Assembly: GCA_963720645.1 (NCBI GenBank)
Contig: CAVRFX010000009.1
Span: 310,001 to 374,000 of the forward strand
Origin: RYN-230 sp963720645
Lineage (GTDB): Bacteria; Actinomycetota; Actinomycetes; Streptosporangiales; Streptosporangiaceae
Length of the DNA: 64,000 nt
Direction of reading: 5' to 3'
Made by a program: the position numbers and the translations under genes. The number at the start of each line of letters is the position of its first letter. Position 1 is the first letter of the stretch. Of this stretch, positions 1 to 10,401 are shown one piece after another. Under the pieces are notes generated by a model, which worked only from the letters and a program-made list of their open reading frames with translations, made no database searches and had not been told where the DNA came from.

Positions 1-623
1 ACGCTGAACCGGCCGAGGACACCCCACAGGCCGGCGGGCAGCGGCAGGTCCAGCACGACAGTCTGGCCGGGCAGCGCGGCCAGCAGCGCGCGCAGGTCGG
101 CGAACAGCCGCGACGGCGCGGTGTACAGGATGTCGTTCACCCCGATCCCGCAGGTCACGAGGTCCGGGGCGGCGGGCAGCCGGGGCAGCTGGTACTGCAG
201 GACGTCACGGATGAGCGCGCCGGAGGTGGACAGGTTCAGCACCCGCCACGGCTGCCCGGTCCGCTCCCGGAGTTCCGCCAGCACCTGGCCGACGTACCCG
301 CTCTCCGGGCTGGGCGCGCCGAGACCCTGGGCGGTCGAGTCACCCAGCACGACCCAGAGCGGACCCGCCTCGGTGAGCACCCGGTAGTTGTGCAGCTGCC
401 AGTGGCTGGCGAACGTGACGCAATCGCCGCGCATGGCCGCCACGCCGTCGGTCCACCGCCCGAACCAGCCGCCGCTCAGCCCGGACAGGTCCGCGGCCGG
501 CGTCCTGGTCACGTAGGAGGCCATGTTGGCCACGATCTCGACGGGCGACCGGCGCACCCCGTCGCTGCTCCCCGGAAGCGCCTTCATCCAGGCGGGACGT
601 GAAACCTCGGGTGTCCGGCGCAT
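1..623 (-). CDS. SGNH/GDSL-family hydrolase, 3' part cut by window edge
   Basis: The minus strand encodes about 207 residues running off the left edge. After an N-terminal stretch of about 75 residues comes the family signature VVLGDSTAQGLG (block I with the nucleophile serine in GDS), and further on GIGVNDIL (block III, G-x-N-D). The terminal D-x-x-H block lies outside the window. The start is taken at the ATG at 623; it is followed by an uninterrupted frame. SGNH enzymes are esterases or lipases acting on acyl esters, and no substrate can be read here. There is no signal peptide at this start, so a cytoplasmic enzyme is likely. The next gene is divergent. Confidence 0.8.
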   Translation of the reverse strand, partial: MRRTPEVSRPAWMKALPGSSDGVRRSPVEIVANMASYVTRTPAADLSGLSGGWFGRWTDGVAAMRGDCVTFASHWQLHNYRVLTEAGPLWVVLGDSTAQGLGAPSPESGYVGQVLAELRERTGQPWRVLNLSTSGALIRDVLQYQLPRLPAAPDLVTCGIGVNDILYTAPSRLFADLRALLAALPGQTVVLDLPLPAGLWGVLGRFS

Positions 624-819
624 GCGTGCTCCCCGTCCCGGTCACCCGGCAGTGTGCTGGCTTAGAGGTTAACGACGATAGGCAGGCACATCGACGGCTG
701 TCAAAGTCCCGGTGAACGGCCCATATCCACCGCGGCGGGCCGCATCCGGACGTCGACACCACCACGTTCGTCGATCATGCTGGATGCGGTATGCATCCTG
801 ACTGACGCTGGAGCGCCCC

Positions 820-1431
820 ATGAGTCCTGCCCCCCGCACCGACGCCGCCGACCTGGTCGCCTCGATCGGCCGGCACTGGATCTGGCTGCTGTCCTTCGGC
901 ATCCTCACGCTGATCGCGGGGGTGGCCGCGGTGGCGTGGCCCGGCCCGACGGTCATCGCGGTCGCTGTGCTGTTCGGCATCCAACTGGTCGTGGTCGGCC
1001 TGTTCCAGTTCGTGGGTGCCTTCGGGGGCAGCGACGTGAGCGGCGGGGTCCGGGTGCTGAACGCGGTGCTGGGACTGCTCGCCTTCGTGGTCGGGCTGTA
1101 CGCGATCCGCCACGTGCTGGTCTCGGTGGTGGCGCTGGCCCTGCTGCTGGGCATCTTCTGGGTGGTCAACGGCTTCGTGGAGATCTTCGGCGCGCTGACC
1201 CACCGGGACAGCCCGCACCGGGGCTGGACCGGCTTCATGGGCGTGCTCAGCATCGTGGCCGGGCTCGTCGTGCTGGCCTATCCGGGCATCTCGCTGGTGA
1301 CGCTGGCCCTGGTGCTCGGGGTCTGGCTGATCATCTACGGGGTGATGGAGATCGGGATGGCGTTCCGGGTGCGGTCTGCTGCCGGCCGGGTCCGGCACAC
1401 CGTGACCTCCCCCGCTGAGCACGCCGTCTGA
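820..1431 (+). CDS. HdeD-family (DUF308) integral membrane protein
   Basis: This 203-residue protein is almost entirely hydrophobic, with about six membrane spans, for example around residues 18-38, 44-67, 82-98, 100-128 and a pair between 145 and 186. The two similar halves, each with GxxxLxxG-like segments, match the HdeD/DUF308 family. The Escherichia coli member is linked to acid resistance, but the actinobacterial proteins have no established function. ATG 820 is preceded by GGAG at 810-813, six bases away. It stands alone, about 60 bases before the metallo-hydrolase gene on the same strand, so the two could be co-transcribed. Confidence 0.8.
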   Translation: MSPAPRTDAADLVASIGRHWIWLLSFGILTLIAGVAAVAWPGPTVIAVAVLFGIQLVVVGLFQFVGAFGGSDVSGGVRVLNAVLGLLAFVVGLYAIRHVLVSVVALALLLGIFWVVNGFVEIFGALTHRDSPHRGWTGFMGVLSIVAGLVVLAYPGISLVTLALVLGVWLIIYGVMEIGMAFRVRSAAGRVRHTVTSPAEHAV

Positions 1432-1490
1432 GGCAGCCCGCACGGGCGCTCCGCCCGCCCATTAGGTTGGGCGCCGGGAGGGAGGGCCCG

Positions 1491-2435
1491 ATGAGCAGCC
1501 TGCCCAGCGATATCACCGTCCCGGGACGGCCCGAGGTGCACGAGGTGTCCCCCGGCGTCTACGCCTACATCCAGCCCGACGGCACCTGGTGGATCAACAA
1601 CACCGGCTTCCTGACCGGGCCGCAGGGGGTCATCAGCATCGACTCCTGCGCGACCCACCGCCGGACCCGTGCCTACCAGGCCGCGATCGCGGCCGTCACG
1701 CCCGCGCCGGTGCGCACCGTGGTCAACACCCACCACCACGGCGACCACACGTTCGGCAACTGCCTGTTCCCGGCCGCGGCGATCGTCGGCCACGAGAGCA
1801 CGCGCGCCGAGGCTTACGCGTTCGGCCCGCCGCGCGAGCTGGGCATCTGGGACGGCCCGGACTGGGGCGAGCTCGTCCTCGACCCGCCGTTCGTCACGTT
1901 CACCGACGAGATCGCCGTGCACGCCGGGGATCTGCGCGCATCCGTGCGTTACGTCGGGACCCCCGCCCATACCACTAACGATTCGATCGTCTGGATCCCC
2001 CGGCATTCCGTGCTGTTCTGCGGCGACCTGATTTTCAACGGGGGCACGCCGTTCCTGCTGATGGGCTCGGTGACGGGGGCGGTCGAGGTGCTGGAGCAGG
2101 TCGTGGCGCCGCTCGGGGCACGGATCACGTTGCCGGGCCACGGGCCCGTGTTCGAGGGGACGGGGCCCCTCGAGGCGACGCTGGACTACCTCCGGTTCGT
2201 GCTCGACGTCGCGGCCCGCGCCCGGGCCGCGGGGATGACGCCGCTCGCGGCGGCCCGCGACACCGACCTGGGCCGGTTCGCCGGCTGGCCGGACCGCGAA
2301 CGGATCGTCGGCAACCTGCACCGGGCCTGCGCCGAGCTCGCCGGAACCCCGCGCGGCGGGCCCATCGACGTGCCGGCCGCCCTGGCCGACATGGTGGCCT
2401 ACAACGGCGGCACGCCGCTGACCTGCCGGGCGTAG
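1491..2435 (+). CDS. MBL-fold metallo-hydrolase
   Basis: This 314-residue protein is of the metallo-beta-lactamase superfamily. The metal ligands are visible in order: THHHGDHTF near residues 80-88 (the H-x-H-x-D-H motif), a histidine in TPAHTTND, the aspartate in FCGDLIF and the histidine in LPGHGP. The fold usually binds two zinc or iron ions and hydrolyses esters, thioesters or lactones; the substrate here is unknown. An in-frame TTG lies upstream at 1467, but ATG 1491 is preferred because GGAGGG at 1481-1486 is well placed before it. There is no signal peptide, so it is probably cytoplasmic. Confidence 0.85.
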   Translation: MSSLPSDITVPGRPEVHEVSPGVYAYIQPDGTWWINNTGFLTGPQGVISIDSCATHRRTRAYQAAIAAVTPAPVRTVVNTHHHGDHTFGNCLFPAAAIVGHESTRAEAYAFGPPRELGIWDGPDWGELVLDPPFVTFTDEIAVHAGDLRASVRYVGTPAHTTNDSIVWIPRHSVLFCGDLIFNGGTPFLLMGSVTGAVEVLEQVVAPLGARITLPGHGPVFEGTGPLEATLDYLRFVLDVAARARAAGMTPLAAARDTDLGRFAGWPDRERIVGNLHRACAELAGTPRGGPIDVPAALADMVAYNGGTPLTCRA

Positions 2436-2601
2436 CCCGCGGGGACGGCGCGTCCGGTGCTGGTTACGGCGGGCGGCCGCGATCGCCGGGCCGGCCCGCC
2501 TGCCGGGCGGCCGGTACACCGGGGCGGCACGCGTTCACAGCGTGACCCCGGGCCCGCGCGCAATTACGATGGGTAGGCGCACGATAGCGGCTGGGGGGGT
2601 T

Positions 2602-3121
2602 ATGACCGCGATGAGCGCGATGCCCGCCGACCTGGCCGAGGCGGTGCGCAGCATGCCCTGCGAGGCCTGCCAGGCACCCCGGGGCGAGTGCTGCTCGTGC
2701 GACGGCACCCACCTGGCCCGCTGGGAACTGGCCGCGGCCTCGGCGCTGGTGTCGGAGCAGGAATATCACGCCGCGGCCGGCGCCGCCTGGCCCGCGCCGC
2801 CCGGGTTCCCGCCGGGCCTGGCCGTGGTGCCCGAACTGTCCGGCGTGGTGTGCGCGGCCGCTGGCCACCCGCTGCGGTGGGACACCGGCGTGCCGCCGCC
2901 GCGGTGGACGCACCTGGGCCTGCAGACCGGGACAGCCTGCGCCCGGCCCGGCCGTGCCCCGTCCGGCCCCCGGGGAACCGTGCCGCTACCACCGCCGTCA
3001 CTGGTTACTGGGTATTCCGGCCGTGGCGGTGGCAGGCCGCGTCCCGGCCTGCCGGCGGTGCGCCCGCAAGCAGGCCCGCCGGGAGCGGAGGCGCTGGCCA
3101 CCGGGCCGGTGGTTAACGTAG
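2602..3121 (+). CDS. conserved hypothetical with Cys-rich N-terminus, apparent frameshift
   Basis: ATG 2602 follows a G-rich stretch. The N-terminus carries CEACQAPRGECCSCDGTH, the type of C-x2-C...C cluster seen in small actinobacterial zinc-binding proteins. From about 2981 the meaningful reading moves one frame over, giving GEPCRYHRRHW and then VPACRRCARKQARRERRRW, a second Cys/His plus basic segment. That frame stops at TAG 3119-3121, just before the acylphosphatase start. The original frame instead runs in low-quality Pro/Gly sequence to 3129. An indel between about 2930 and 2980 therefore splits one protein of about 170 residues. The two Cys clusters and basic tail suggest nucleic-acid or metal binding. 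I do not recognise a named family. Confidence 0.55.
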
Positions 3122-3125
3122 GCCT

Positions 3126-3392
3126 GTGATCCGCAATCATGTGCTGATTTCCGGTCGGGTCCAGGGCGTATGCTTCCGCGACGCCTGCCGGCGGCTGGCG
3201 CTCCAGCACGGGGTGAGCGGCTGGGTGCGCAACCTGCCCGACGGCCGCGTCGAGGCCGTCCTGGAAGGACCGCCCGACGGGGTCCACCGGCTGGTGGACT
3301 GGGCCCACCACGGCCCCGCCGCGGCCACCGTCACCGGCGTCACGGTGCGCGAGGAACGGCCCGAGGGGCTCAGCCACTTCGCGGTCAGGTAG
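3126..3392 (+). CDS. acyP: acylphosphatase
   Basis: This 88-residue protein has the normal family length. The catalytic phosphate-binding loop GRVQGVCFR supplies Arg18, and GWVRN supplies Asn36, the two residues needed to hydrolyse acyl phosphates. It is a cytoplasmic alpha/beta sandwich enzyme. The GTG start at 3126 lies only five bases after the corrected stop of the upstream Cys-rich gene, so the two are probably translated from one message. The function is known for the family, while its physiological substrate (1,3-bisphosphoglycerate, carbamoyl phosphate or others) is not evident from context. Confidence 0.93.
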   Translation: MIRNHVLISGRVQGVCFRDACRRLALQHGVSGWVRNLPDGRVEAVLEGPPDGVHRLVDWAHHGPAAATVTGVTVREERPEGLSHFAVR

Positions 3393-3457
3393 CCGGCTGC
3401 CTGACCGGCGCCGCCGCGGTCCGCGGCCTGGCCAGTCCTCTTCGCGGGCCCTGCTCG

Positions 3458-3856
3458 CTAATCCTCCTCGTAGGGGATGCCGAGGGCCCGGACGACCTCG
3501 CCGATCGTGGCGAACTTCCGCCGGGCAGGCAGGCTGGCGATGGCGTCGGCGACCTCGTCGGGCGCCCCCTCGTGCTGGACGAACGCCGCCAGCGTGTCGC
3601 GGTCCGCGGGGAACTTGTGCGGGGGGAGCCAGCGGGCGATGTCGGCGCGGCGCTCCACGTCGGCCGGGGTCATCCCGCGCGGCGCGGCGGGCTCTTCCTC
3701 CCCGGGCAGTTCCGCTTCCAGGTGACCCGGGTCGAACGGCTCGGTCTCGCGCCACTCTTCCGTGCGGTCCGGCTGGCCCGACCGGCGGATGGTCTCGGTT
3801 TCCTCTTCCATCTCATCGTCGAGCCGCGGGCCGTGCTTGGAACTCTCGCGTTCCAT
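3458..3856 (-). CDS. DUF2795 domain protein
   Basis: This 132-residue protein has an acidic, charged N-terminal half and a C-terminal DUF2795 domain. That domain is recognisable from the pattern of a short helical pair ending in ADAIASLPARRKFATIGEV, which is typical of small actinobacterial proteins of unknown role. ATG 3856 is preferred over the longer frame because GAAAGG sits just upstream on the minus strand. It lies about 70 bases downstream of the ClpC-like gene on the same strand, so it may be co-transcribed with that chaperone. No signal peptide or membrane span is present. Confidence 0.75.
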   Translation of the reverse strand: MERESSKHGPRLDDEMEEETETIRRSGQPDRTEEWRETEPFDPGHLEAELPGEEEPAAPRGMTPADVERRADIARWLPPHKFPADRDTLAAFVQHEGAPDEVADAIASLPARRKFATIGEVVRALGIPYEED

Positions 3857-3926
3857 GTGATGCCTTTCGTTGAGGGCCTGTGGTCCGGAATGGCCGCCCG
3901 GCCGGCGGGCTGGCGGGACGGCCAGC

Positions 3927-6467
<2,541 letters not shown>

Positions 6468-6571
6468 CGCGACATCTCCTGCTTTTCTGACGGTATGTGC
6501 CGGGACGGCACTGACGTCCCTACCCGGGATCAGTGTCGTGACCCGTGCCAGGCAGCGGACCGTCAGACTGG

Positions 6572-7115
6572 CTAGGACTGCGGGAGACGGTAGGCGACAT
6601 GCGGGCGGAGGGGGTGGCCGGCTTCGACGCCCGGGTGGTCGAACCTCGAGTGCAGGGTCATCCCCAGCCGCCGCATCACCGCCTGCGATGGCTCGTTCAG
6701 GACCGCGGTCATGGACCAGATCTCCGCCAGTCCCGCTCCGCGCAGCGCCACGCCGACCGCGGCCGCGGCGGCCTCGGTGGCGTAGCCGTGGTGCCAGGCG
6801 TGGCGGGCCAGCCGCCAGCCCACCTCCATGCCGCCGGCCCCCGGGACGCCGGGCGGCATCGGGTTCAGGCCGGTGAACCCGATGAACTCGCCCGTGCTGG
6901 CGACCTCGAGTGCCCACTGCCCGAACCCCTGCCGCCGGAAGCGGTCCTCGATGCGGTTGCACCAGCGCGTCACTGGCCGCGCGGTAGAGGGGAGCCGGGA
7001 AGTACCGCATCACCTCGGGATCGGCGTTCATGGCCGCGAACGGCTCGCGGTCGTCCTCACGCCAGCGCCGCATGAGCAGGCGCTGCGTGCGGATGACATC
7101 GAACCGGCGTGCCAC
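6572..7115 (-). pseudogene. GNAT N-acetyltransferase, one-base frameshift
   Basis: The N-terminal part starts at 7115 with ARRFDVIRTQRLLMRRWRED and runs to about DPEVMRYFPAPLYRAASDAL. The rest continues in another frame as NRIEDRFRRQGFGQWALE, GFTGLNPMP and the acetyl-CoA loop region GWRLARHAWHHGYATEA. The junction at about 6957-6966 needs a single extra base. Combined length is about 180 residues, normal for the RimJ/RimL-like branch that acetylates protein N-termini or small amines. Because both halves are well conserved, a sequencing indel is as likely as true inactivation. The Clp-like gene lies about 100 bases downstream on the same strand. Confidence 0.75.
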
Positions 7116-7183
7116 CGGGTCAGCTTAGGCCGCGGGAGGCTGACCCGGTGGGCCTCCCCCGCGGGGCGGGGCGGCTCGTGAGC

Positions 7184-7534
7184 TCAGTCCACGGCATCCG
7201 GCGCGCGCATCCGCCAGGCGTCGGTCACCAGCTCCTCCAGCCGCCCGGCGTCCACTTCCGCGAGCCGCAGCATGACCAGCGGCCGGCCGTCGTAGCCGGG
7301 CGCGGTGAAGAAGACCGCGGGCTCGCCCAGCAGGAGGGCCTGCTTCTCGGCCTCGTCCCCGACGTACAGCACCGCGATGTCCGACCGGATGACGCGGGGC
7401 CGGCCCGGGCGGCGTTCCGGGTAGGACCAGATGAACCCGTGGCCGCCTACGCGGAAGTCGAACCCGTCGCTCTCGATCTCCGCCACGCCGGGCAGGGCCA
7501 GGGCGAGGCGGCGGACATCATCCGCGTCGGCCAT
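7184..7534 (-). CDS. MmcQ/YjbR family protein
   Basis: This 116-residue protein begins MADADDVRRLALALPGV and continues with ESDGFDFRVGGHGFIWSYP and LVTDAWRMRAP, which is the pattern of the MmcQ/YjbR fold (a double-wing DNA-binding-like domain). Members are small cytoplasmic proteins, and DNA binding is proposed from structure but the role is not established. ATG 7534 is chosen because GGGAGGG lies about 10 bases upstream. It is transcribed in the same direction as the alpha/beta hydrolase gene upstream of it, with about 120 bases between. Confidence 0.8.
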   Translation of the reverse strand: MADADDVRRLALALPGVAEIESDGFDFRVGGHGFIWSYPERRPGRPRVIRSDIAVLYVGDEAEKQALLLGEPAVFFTAPGYDGRPLVMLRLAEVDAGRLEELVTDAWRMRAPDAVD

Positions 7535-7658
7535 CGAGGTCCCTCCCGGAGCGAGCCACCCGCATGGCCACAGGCTAGACACCCTGGCCCGCCCGCCGGC
7601 CACGGGCCACCGGGTTCCGGCCGGCCACCTCGCGCCGGTCAGACCGTTAGGGAAAGGC

Positions 7659-8591
7659 TCAGGATGAGGTGGCCGCGGCCCGGTCGGCGAGGTGGCGTAC
7701 CTCGCGGGCGATCTGCGGCCACAGCGGGGCGGGAAGGTCGTGCCCGACCCCGGGGAGGATCACCAGCCGGGCACCGTCGATGGCCTTCGCGGTGGCGCGG
7801 GCCGCGCCGACCCGCAGGATCGGGTCCCGGTCGCCGTGCAGGACGAGGACGGGCTTGTGCAGCTCCCGGAGCTTCGGGCCGTGCCAGGGGGCGCCGGCCT
7901 GGCGGCTCTGCGCCCTGGTGTCCCGCGGGCCGCTGTCGGCCTCCCGCTCGATCCACTCCCGCGCGGCGTCCTCGTCGAACGGGTAGGCCGGGGAGGCGAC
8001 TTCCCGGGCGAGCATGAGCGAGAGCTGGATGTCGCCTTCCCGGCCCTCCGGGAACTTGGCCCGGGACAGCCTGGCCAGCAGGCCGAACCGCACGTACCGC
8101 CCGCCCCTGATGCCGACCGCGTCGCTGGGCATGGCCATGGCTGAGGTGACGCTCAGCACCCGGCCGGGGTGGCGCAGCGCGATGCGCTGCGCGATGATCC
8201 CGCCCAGCGAGGCGCCGAACACGTGCGCCCGCTCCCAGCCGAGCGCGTCCAGCACCGCGACCGCGTCGTCGGTCATGTCCTCGGCGGAGTAGGCGCCCCG
8301 CCTGCGGGCCAGCGCCGCGAACGGGTTGCTGCCCCCCGTGTCGGGCATCCGGGTCGACTGCCCCGCGTCCCGCTGGTCGTAGCGGGCCACCGCGAACCCC
8401 TGGTCGGCGAACGCCCGGCCCAGCCCGGCGGGCCACCAGAACCGGGACACGGCGAGGCCCATGACGAGCAGCAGCGGGTCACCCTCGGAGCCGGCCAGCC
8501 GGTCGTAGGCGATCTGCACCGCACCGTTGCGGGCGTACTGCGTCGGGGTCCACGTGCTGGCCCACGAGCCAGCTTCGGGTGCTCCGGTCAT
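7659..8591 (-). CDS. alpha/beta-fold hydrolase
   Basis: This 310-residue enzyme has the full catalytic triad pattern: the nucleophile elbow GASLGG with Ser128, an aspartate in HGDRDPI and a histidine in GVGHDLP near the C-terminus. The oxyanion region near LLVMGLAVSRFWWP is typical of the esterase/haloperoxidase-like group in which a hydrophobic cap covers the site. It acts in the cytoplasm on an unknown ester, lactone or carbon-carbon bond substrate. The TetR-type gene at 8704 is divergent with only 112 bases between, so that regulator probably controls this gene. Confidence 0.85.
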   Translation of the reverse strand: MTGAPEAGSWASTWTPTQYARNGAVQIAYDRLAGSEGDPLLLVMGLAVSRFWWPAGLGRAFADQGFAVARYDQRDAGQSTRMPDTGGSNPFAALARRRGAYSAEDMTDDAVAVLDALGWERAHVFGASLGGIIAQRIALRHPGRVLSVTSAMAMPSDAVGIRGGRYVRFGLLARLSRAKFPEGREGDIQLSLMLAREVASPAYPFDEDAAREWIEREADSGPRDTRAQSRQAGAPWHGPKLRELHKPVLVLHGDRDPILRVGAARATAKAIDGARLVILPGVGHDLPAPLWPQIAREVRHLADRAAATSS

Positions 8592-8679
8592 CTCTGCTCC
8601 TGGCCTCCTGGTCCGCCGGTCTCCCTGCGATCCGCGCCCGGACCAAAACTGCGATCAATGTTCGCTATAGCGGCAGCCT

Positions 8680-8699
8680 AACTTACTGAATACAGTGTT
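8680..8699. promoter_or_regulatory. candidate TetR operator between divergent genes
   Basis: The sequence aacttACTGaataCAGTgtt is an imperfect inverted repeat centred on AATA and ends five bases before the TetR start codon. TetR regulators often bind such sites in the gap to the gene they control. The element TGTTCGC also occurs twice nearby (about 8659 and 8696). No footprint is implied; this is a reading of symmetry only. Confidence 0.35.
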
Positions 8700-8703
8700 C
8701 GCA

Positions 8704-9465
8704 ATGAAGGAGGAGCGGATCACCAGCGGCCCGATCCCGAGCATCTGGACCCGCCCGGAGCGCTCGGCCCGCGGGCCGTCGCCCTGCCGCAGCCGGGCGG
8801 AGCTCGCGTCGGCCGGGATCGGGCTGGCCGACGCCCGCGGGCTCGGCGCGGTCACCATGCGCTCGGCCGCGGCGGCCATCGGCACCGCGCCCGCCTCGCT
8901 CTACCGCTACGTGGCCACCCGGGACGAGCTCGTGGAGCTGATGGCCGACCAGGTCTACGGCGAGTTCTCCTACCAGCCCCCGTCCGGGCAGCCCGTGGCC
9001 GACCTGGTCGGGCTGGCCCGGCAGGCGCGGGCCGTCTATCACCGCCACCCGTGGCTGCTCGAGGTGCCGGCCACCGGGGACCTGCCCGGGCCGAACGCGG
9101 TCGCGTTCATCGAGCACGTCCTGGCCGCGCTGGCCGGGACCGGCCTGAGCGGGCCTGCCCGGCTGGAGACCGTCGGCCTGTTCTCCGGGGTGGTGCGGCT
9201 GTTCGCGCAGACCGAGATCGCCCAGCAGCGGGCCGGCCAGGACACCACCCAGTGGCAGGGCTCACTGGCCTCGTACCTGATGCAGATCGCCGCGGCCGGG
9301 CGGCATCCGCACCTGGCCGCCGCGCTGGCGGACCAGGGCGGCGGACAGGCGGATGCGGGGCCGCGGGAGTCCCTGTTCGAGCGGGCGATGACCCGCATCC
9401 TGACCGGCCTGCTCCCGCCCGCCCGGCCGCCGCCCGCCCGGCCGCCGTCTGCCGCACGGCGCTGA
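8704..9465 (+). CDS. TetR-family transcriptional regulator
   Basis: This 253-residue protein has the TetR helix-turn-helix at about residues 40-75: GLGAVTMRSAAAAIGTAPAS followed by LYRYVATRDELVELM. A ligand-binding C-terminal domain follows, typical of the TetR_C group, with VYHRHPWLLEVP. The tail is Pro/Ala rich. ATG 8704 is used rather than an in-frame GTG at 8695, since an AAGGAG-like element is weak for both and MKEERI is the more usual beginning. Divergent placement next to the alpha/beta hydrolase implies local repression relieved by a small ligand. Confidence 0.85.
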   Translation: MKEERITSGPIPSIWTRPERSARGPSPCRSRAELASAGIGLADARGLGAVTMRSAAAAIGTAPASLYRYVATRDELVELMADQVYGEFSYQPPSGQPVADLVGLARQARAVYHRHPWLLEVPATGDLPGPNAVAFIEHVLAALAGTGLSGPARLETVGLFSGVVRLFAQTEIAQQRAGQDTTQWQGSLASYLMQIAAAGRHPHLAAALADQGGGQADAGPRESLFERAMTRILTGLLPPARPPPARPPSAARR

Positions 9466-9510
9466 CGGTTCCGCGCGAAGCACGCCCAGCGCGCGCCGCA
9501 CGGCCACAGA

Positions 9511-10240
9511 TCAGGGAGGCGGAGCAGGCCCGGCCGGAACCGGAAGGCCCGCGGCAGGCTGCGGGCGGGCCCGCAGCCTGGCCGAGTAGATCGAGTACCC
9601 GTCGATGTGCCGGGCGACCACCGTGGCGGCGACGGTGGCCAGGACCAGCGGGATCATGATCGAGAAGCCGCCGTGGGTGAGTTCCATGATCAGCGCCAGC
9701 CCGGCCAGCGGCGCCTGCATGGCCGCGCCCAGCATGGCCGCCGCGCCGACCAGGGCGTACACGCCGGACCCGGGCGGTCCGCGGTGACTGGGCGGCCTGC
9801 GGTGACTGGGCGGCCTGCGGTGACCGGGCGGCCTGCGGTGACCGGGCGGCCTGCGGTGACCGGGCGGCCTGCGGTGACCGGGCGGCCTGCGGTGACCGGG
9901 CGGCCTGCGGTGACCGGGCGGCCTGCGGTGACCGGGCGGCCTGCGGTGACCGGGCGGCCTGCGGTGACCGGGCGGCCTGCGGTGACCGGGCGGCCTGCGG
10001 TGACCGGGCGGCCTGCGGTGACCGGGCGGCCTGCGGTGACCGGGCGGCCTGCGGTGACCGGGCGGCCTGCGGTGACCGGGCGGCCTGCGGTGACCGGGCG
10101 GCCTGCGGTGACTGGGCGGCCTGCGGTGACTGGGCGGCCTGCGGTGACTGGGCGGCCCGCGGTGACGGCCCGGGGCGGGGCGAACGGCGGGGTGATGCCT
10201 GCGGCGAGGACCCGGTGGGGGCAGCGGGGTCGCTGGCCAT
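9511..10240 (-). pseudogene. ClC-type chloride channel remnant fused to tandem repeats
   Basis: Only the last membrane helices of a ClC channel are present. From about 9768 the minus strand reads GVYALVGAAAMLGAAMQAPL, then LALIMELTHGGFSIMIPLVL and DGYSIYSARL, and stops at 9511. A ClC protein normally has more than 400 residues, and here about 350 residues of channel core are missing. In their place lies an 18-bp repeat array. Upstream of the array an ATG at 10240 opens MASDPAAPTGSSPQ in a different frame from the channel part, so an indel is also needed. Loss of the body by recombination within repeats, or an assembly collapse, would explain it. It cannot make a working channel as shown. Confidence 0.7.
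9781..10158. repeat. 18-bp minisatellite, 21 units
   Basis: The unit gcggtgaccgggcggcct repeats 21 times with no spacer. Units 1-2 and 19-21 carry GACTGGG and the 16 central units carry GACCGGG, which fits expansion from the middle. Because 18 is a multiple of three every frame stays open. On the minus strand the frames read QAARSP, AGRPVT or RPPGHR repeats. No spacers are present, so it is not CRISPR. Confidence 0.95.
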
Positions 10241-10401
10241 CAGAGGAACGCTTCCTGCGGGATCGGGGGAAGCCCGCCAGCAGCCCGCCAGCGAGCCGGA
10301 TAAGTTTCTGAAACAGAAGTATATGAAGTCCGGACAACGGCGGTTCCGCCTGGCTCCGCCGGCCCGGTAAGGCCCGGCCCAGGGCCGCTCCTTCCGCCAG
10401 A

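Noticed and set aside
9781..10158. Possible CRISPR array
   Set aside because: The 18-bp units are contiguous with no spacers, and there are no cas genes in the window.
9607..10311. Long plus-strand frame of repeated RPAVTG, and minus-strand frames of the same length
   Set aside because: They arise because an 18-bp unit keeps all six frames open. No start context or conserved domain supports expression, and the ClC remnant on the minus strand is the only recognisable protein.
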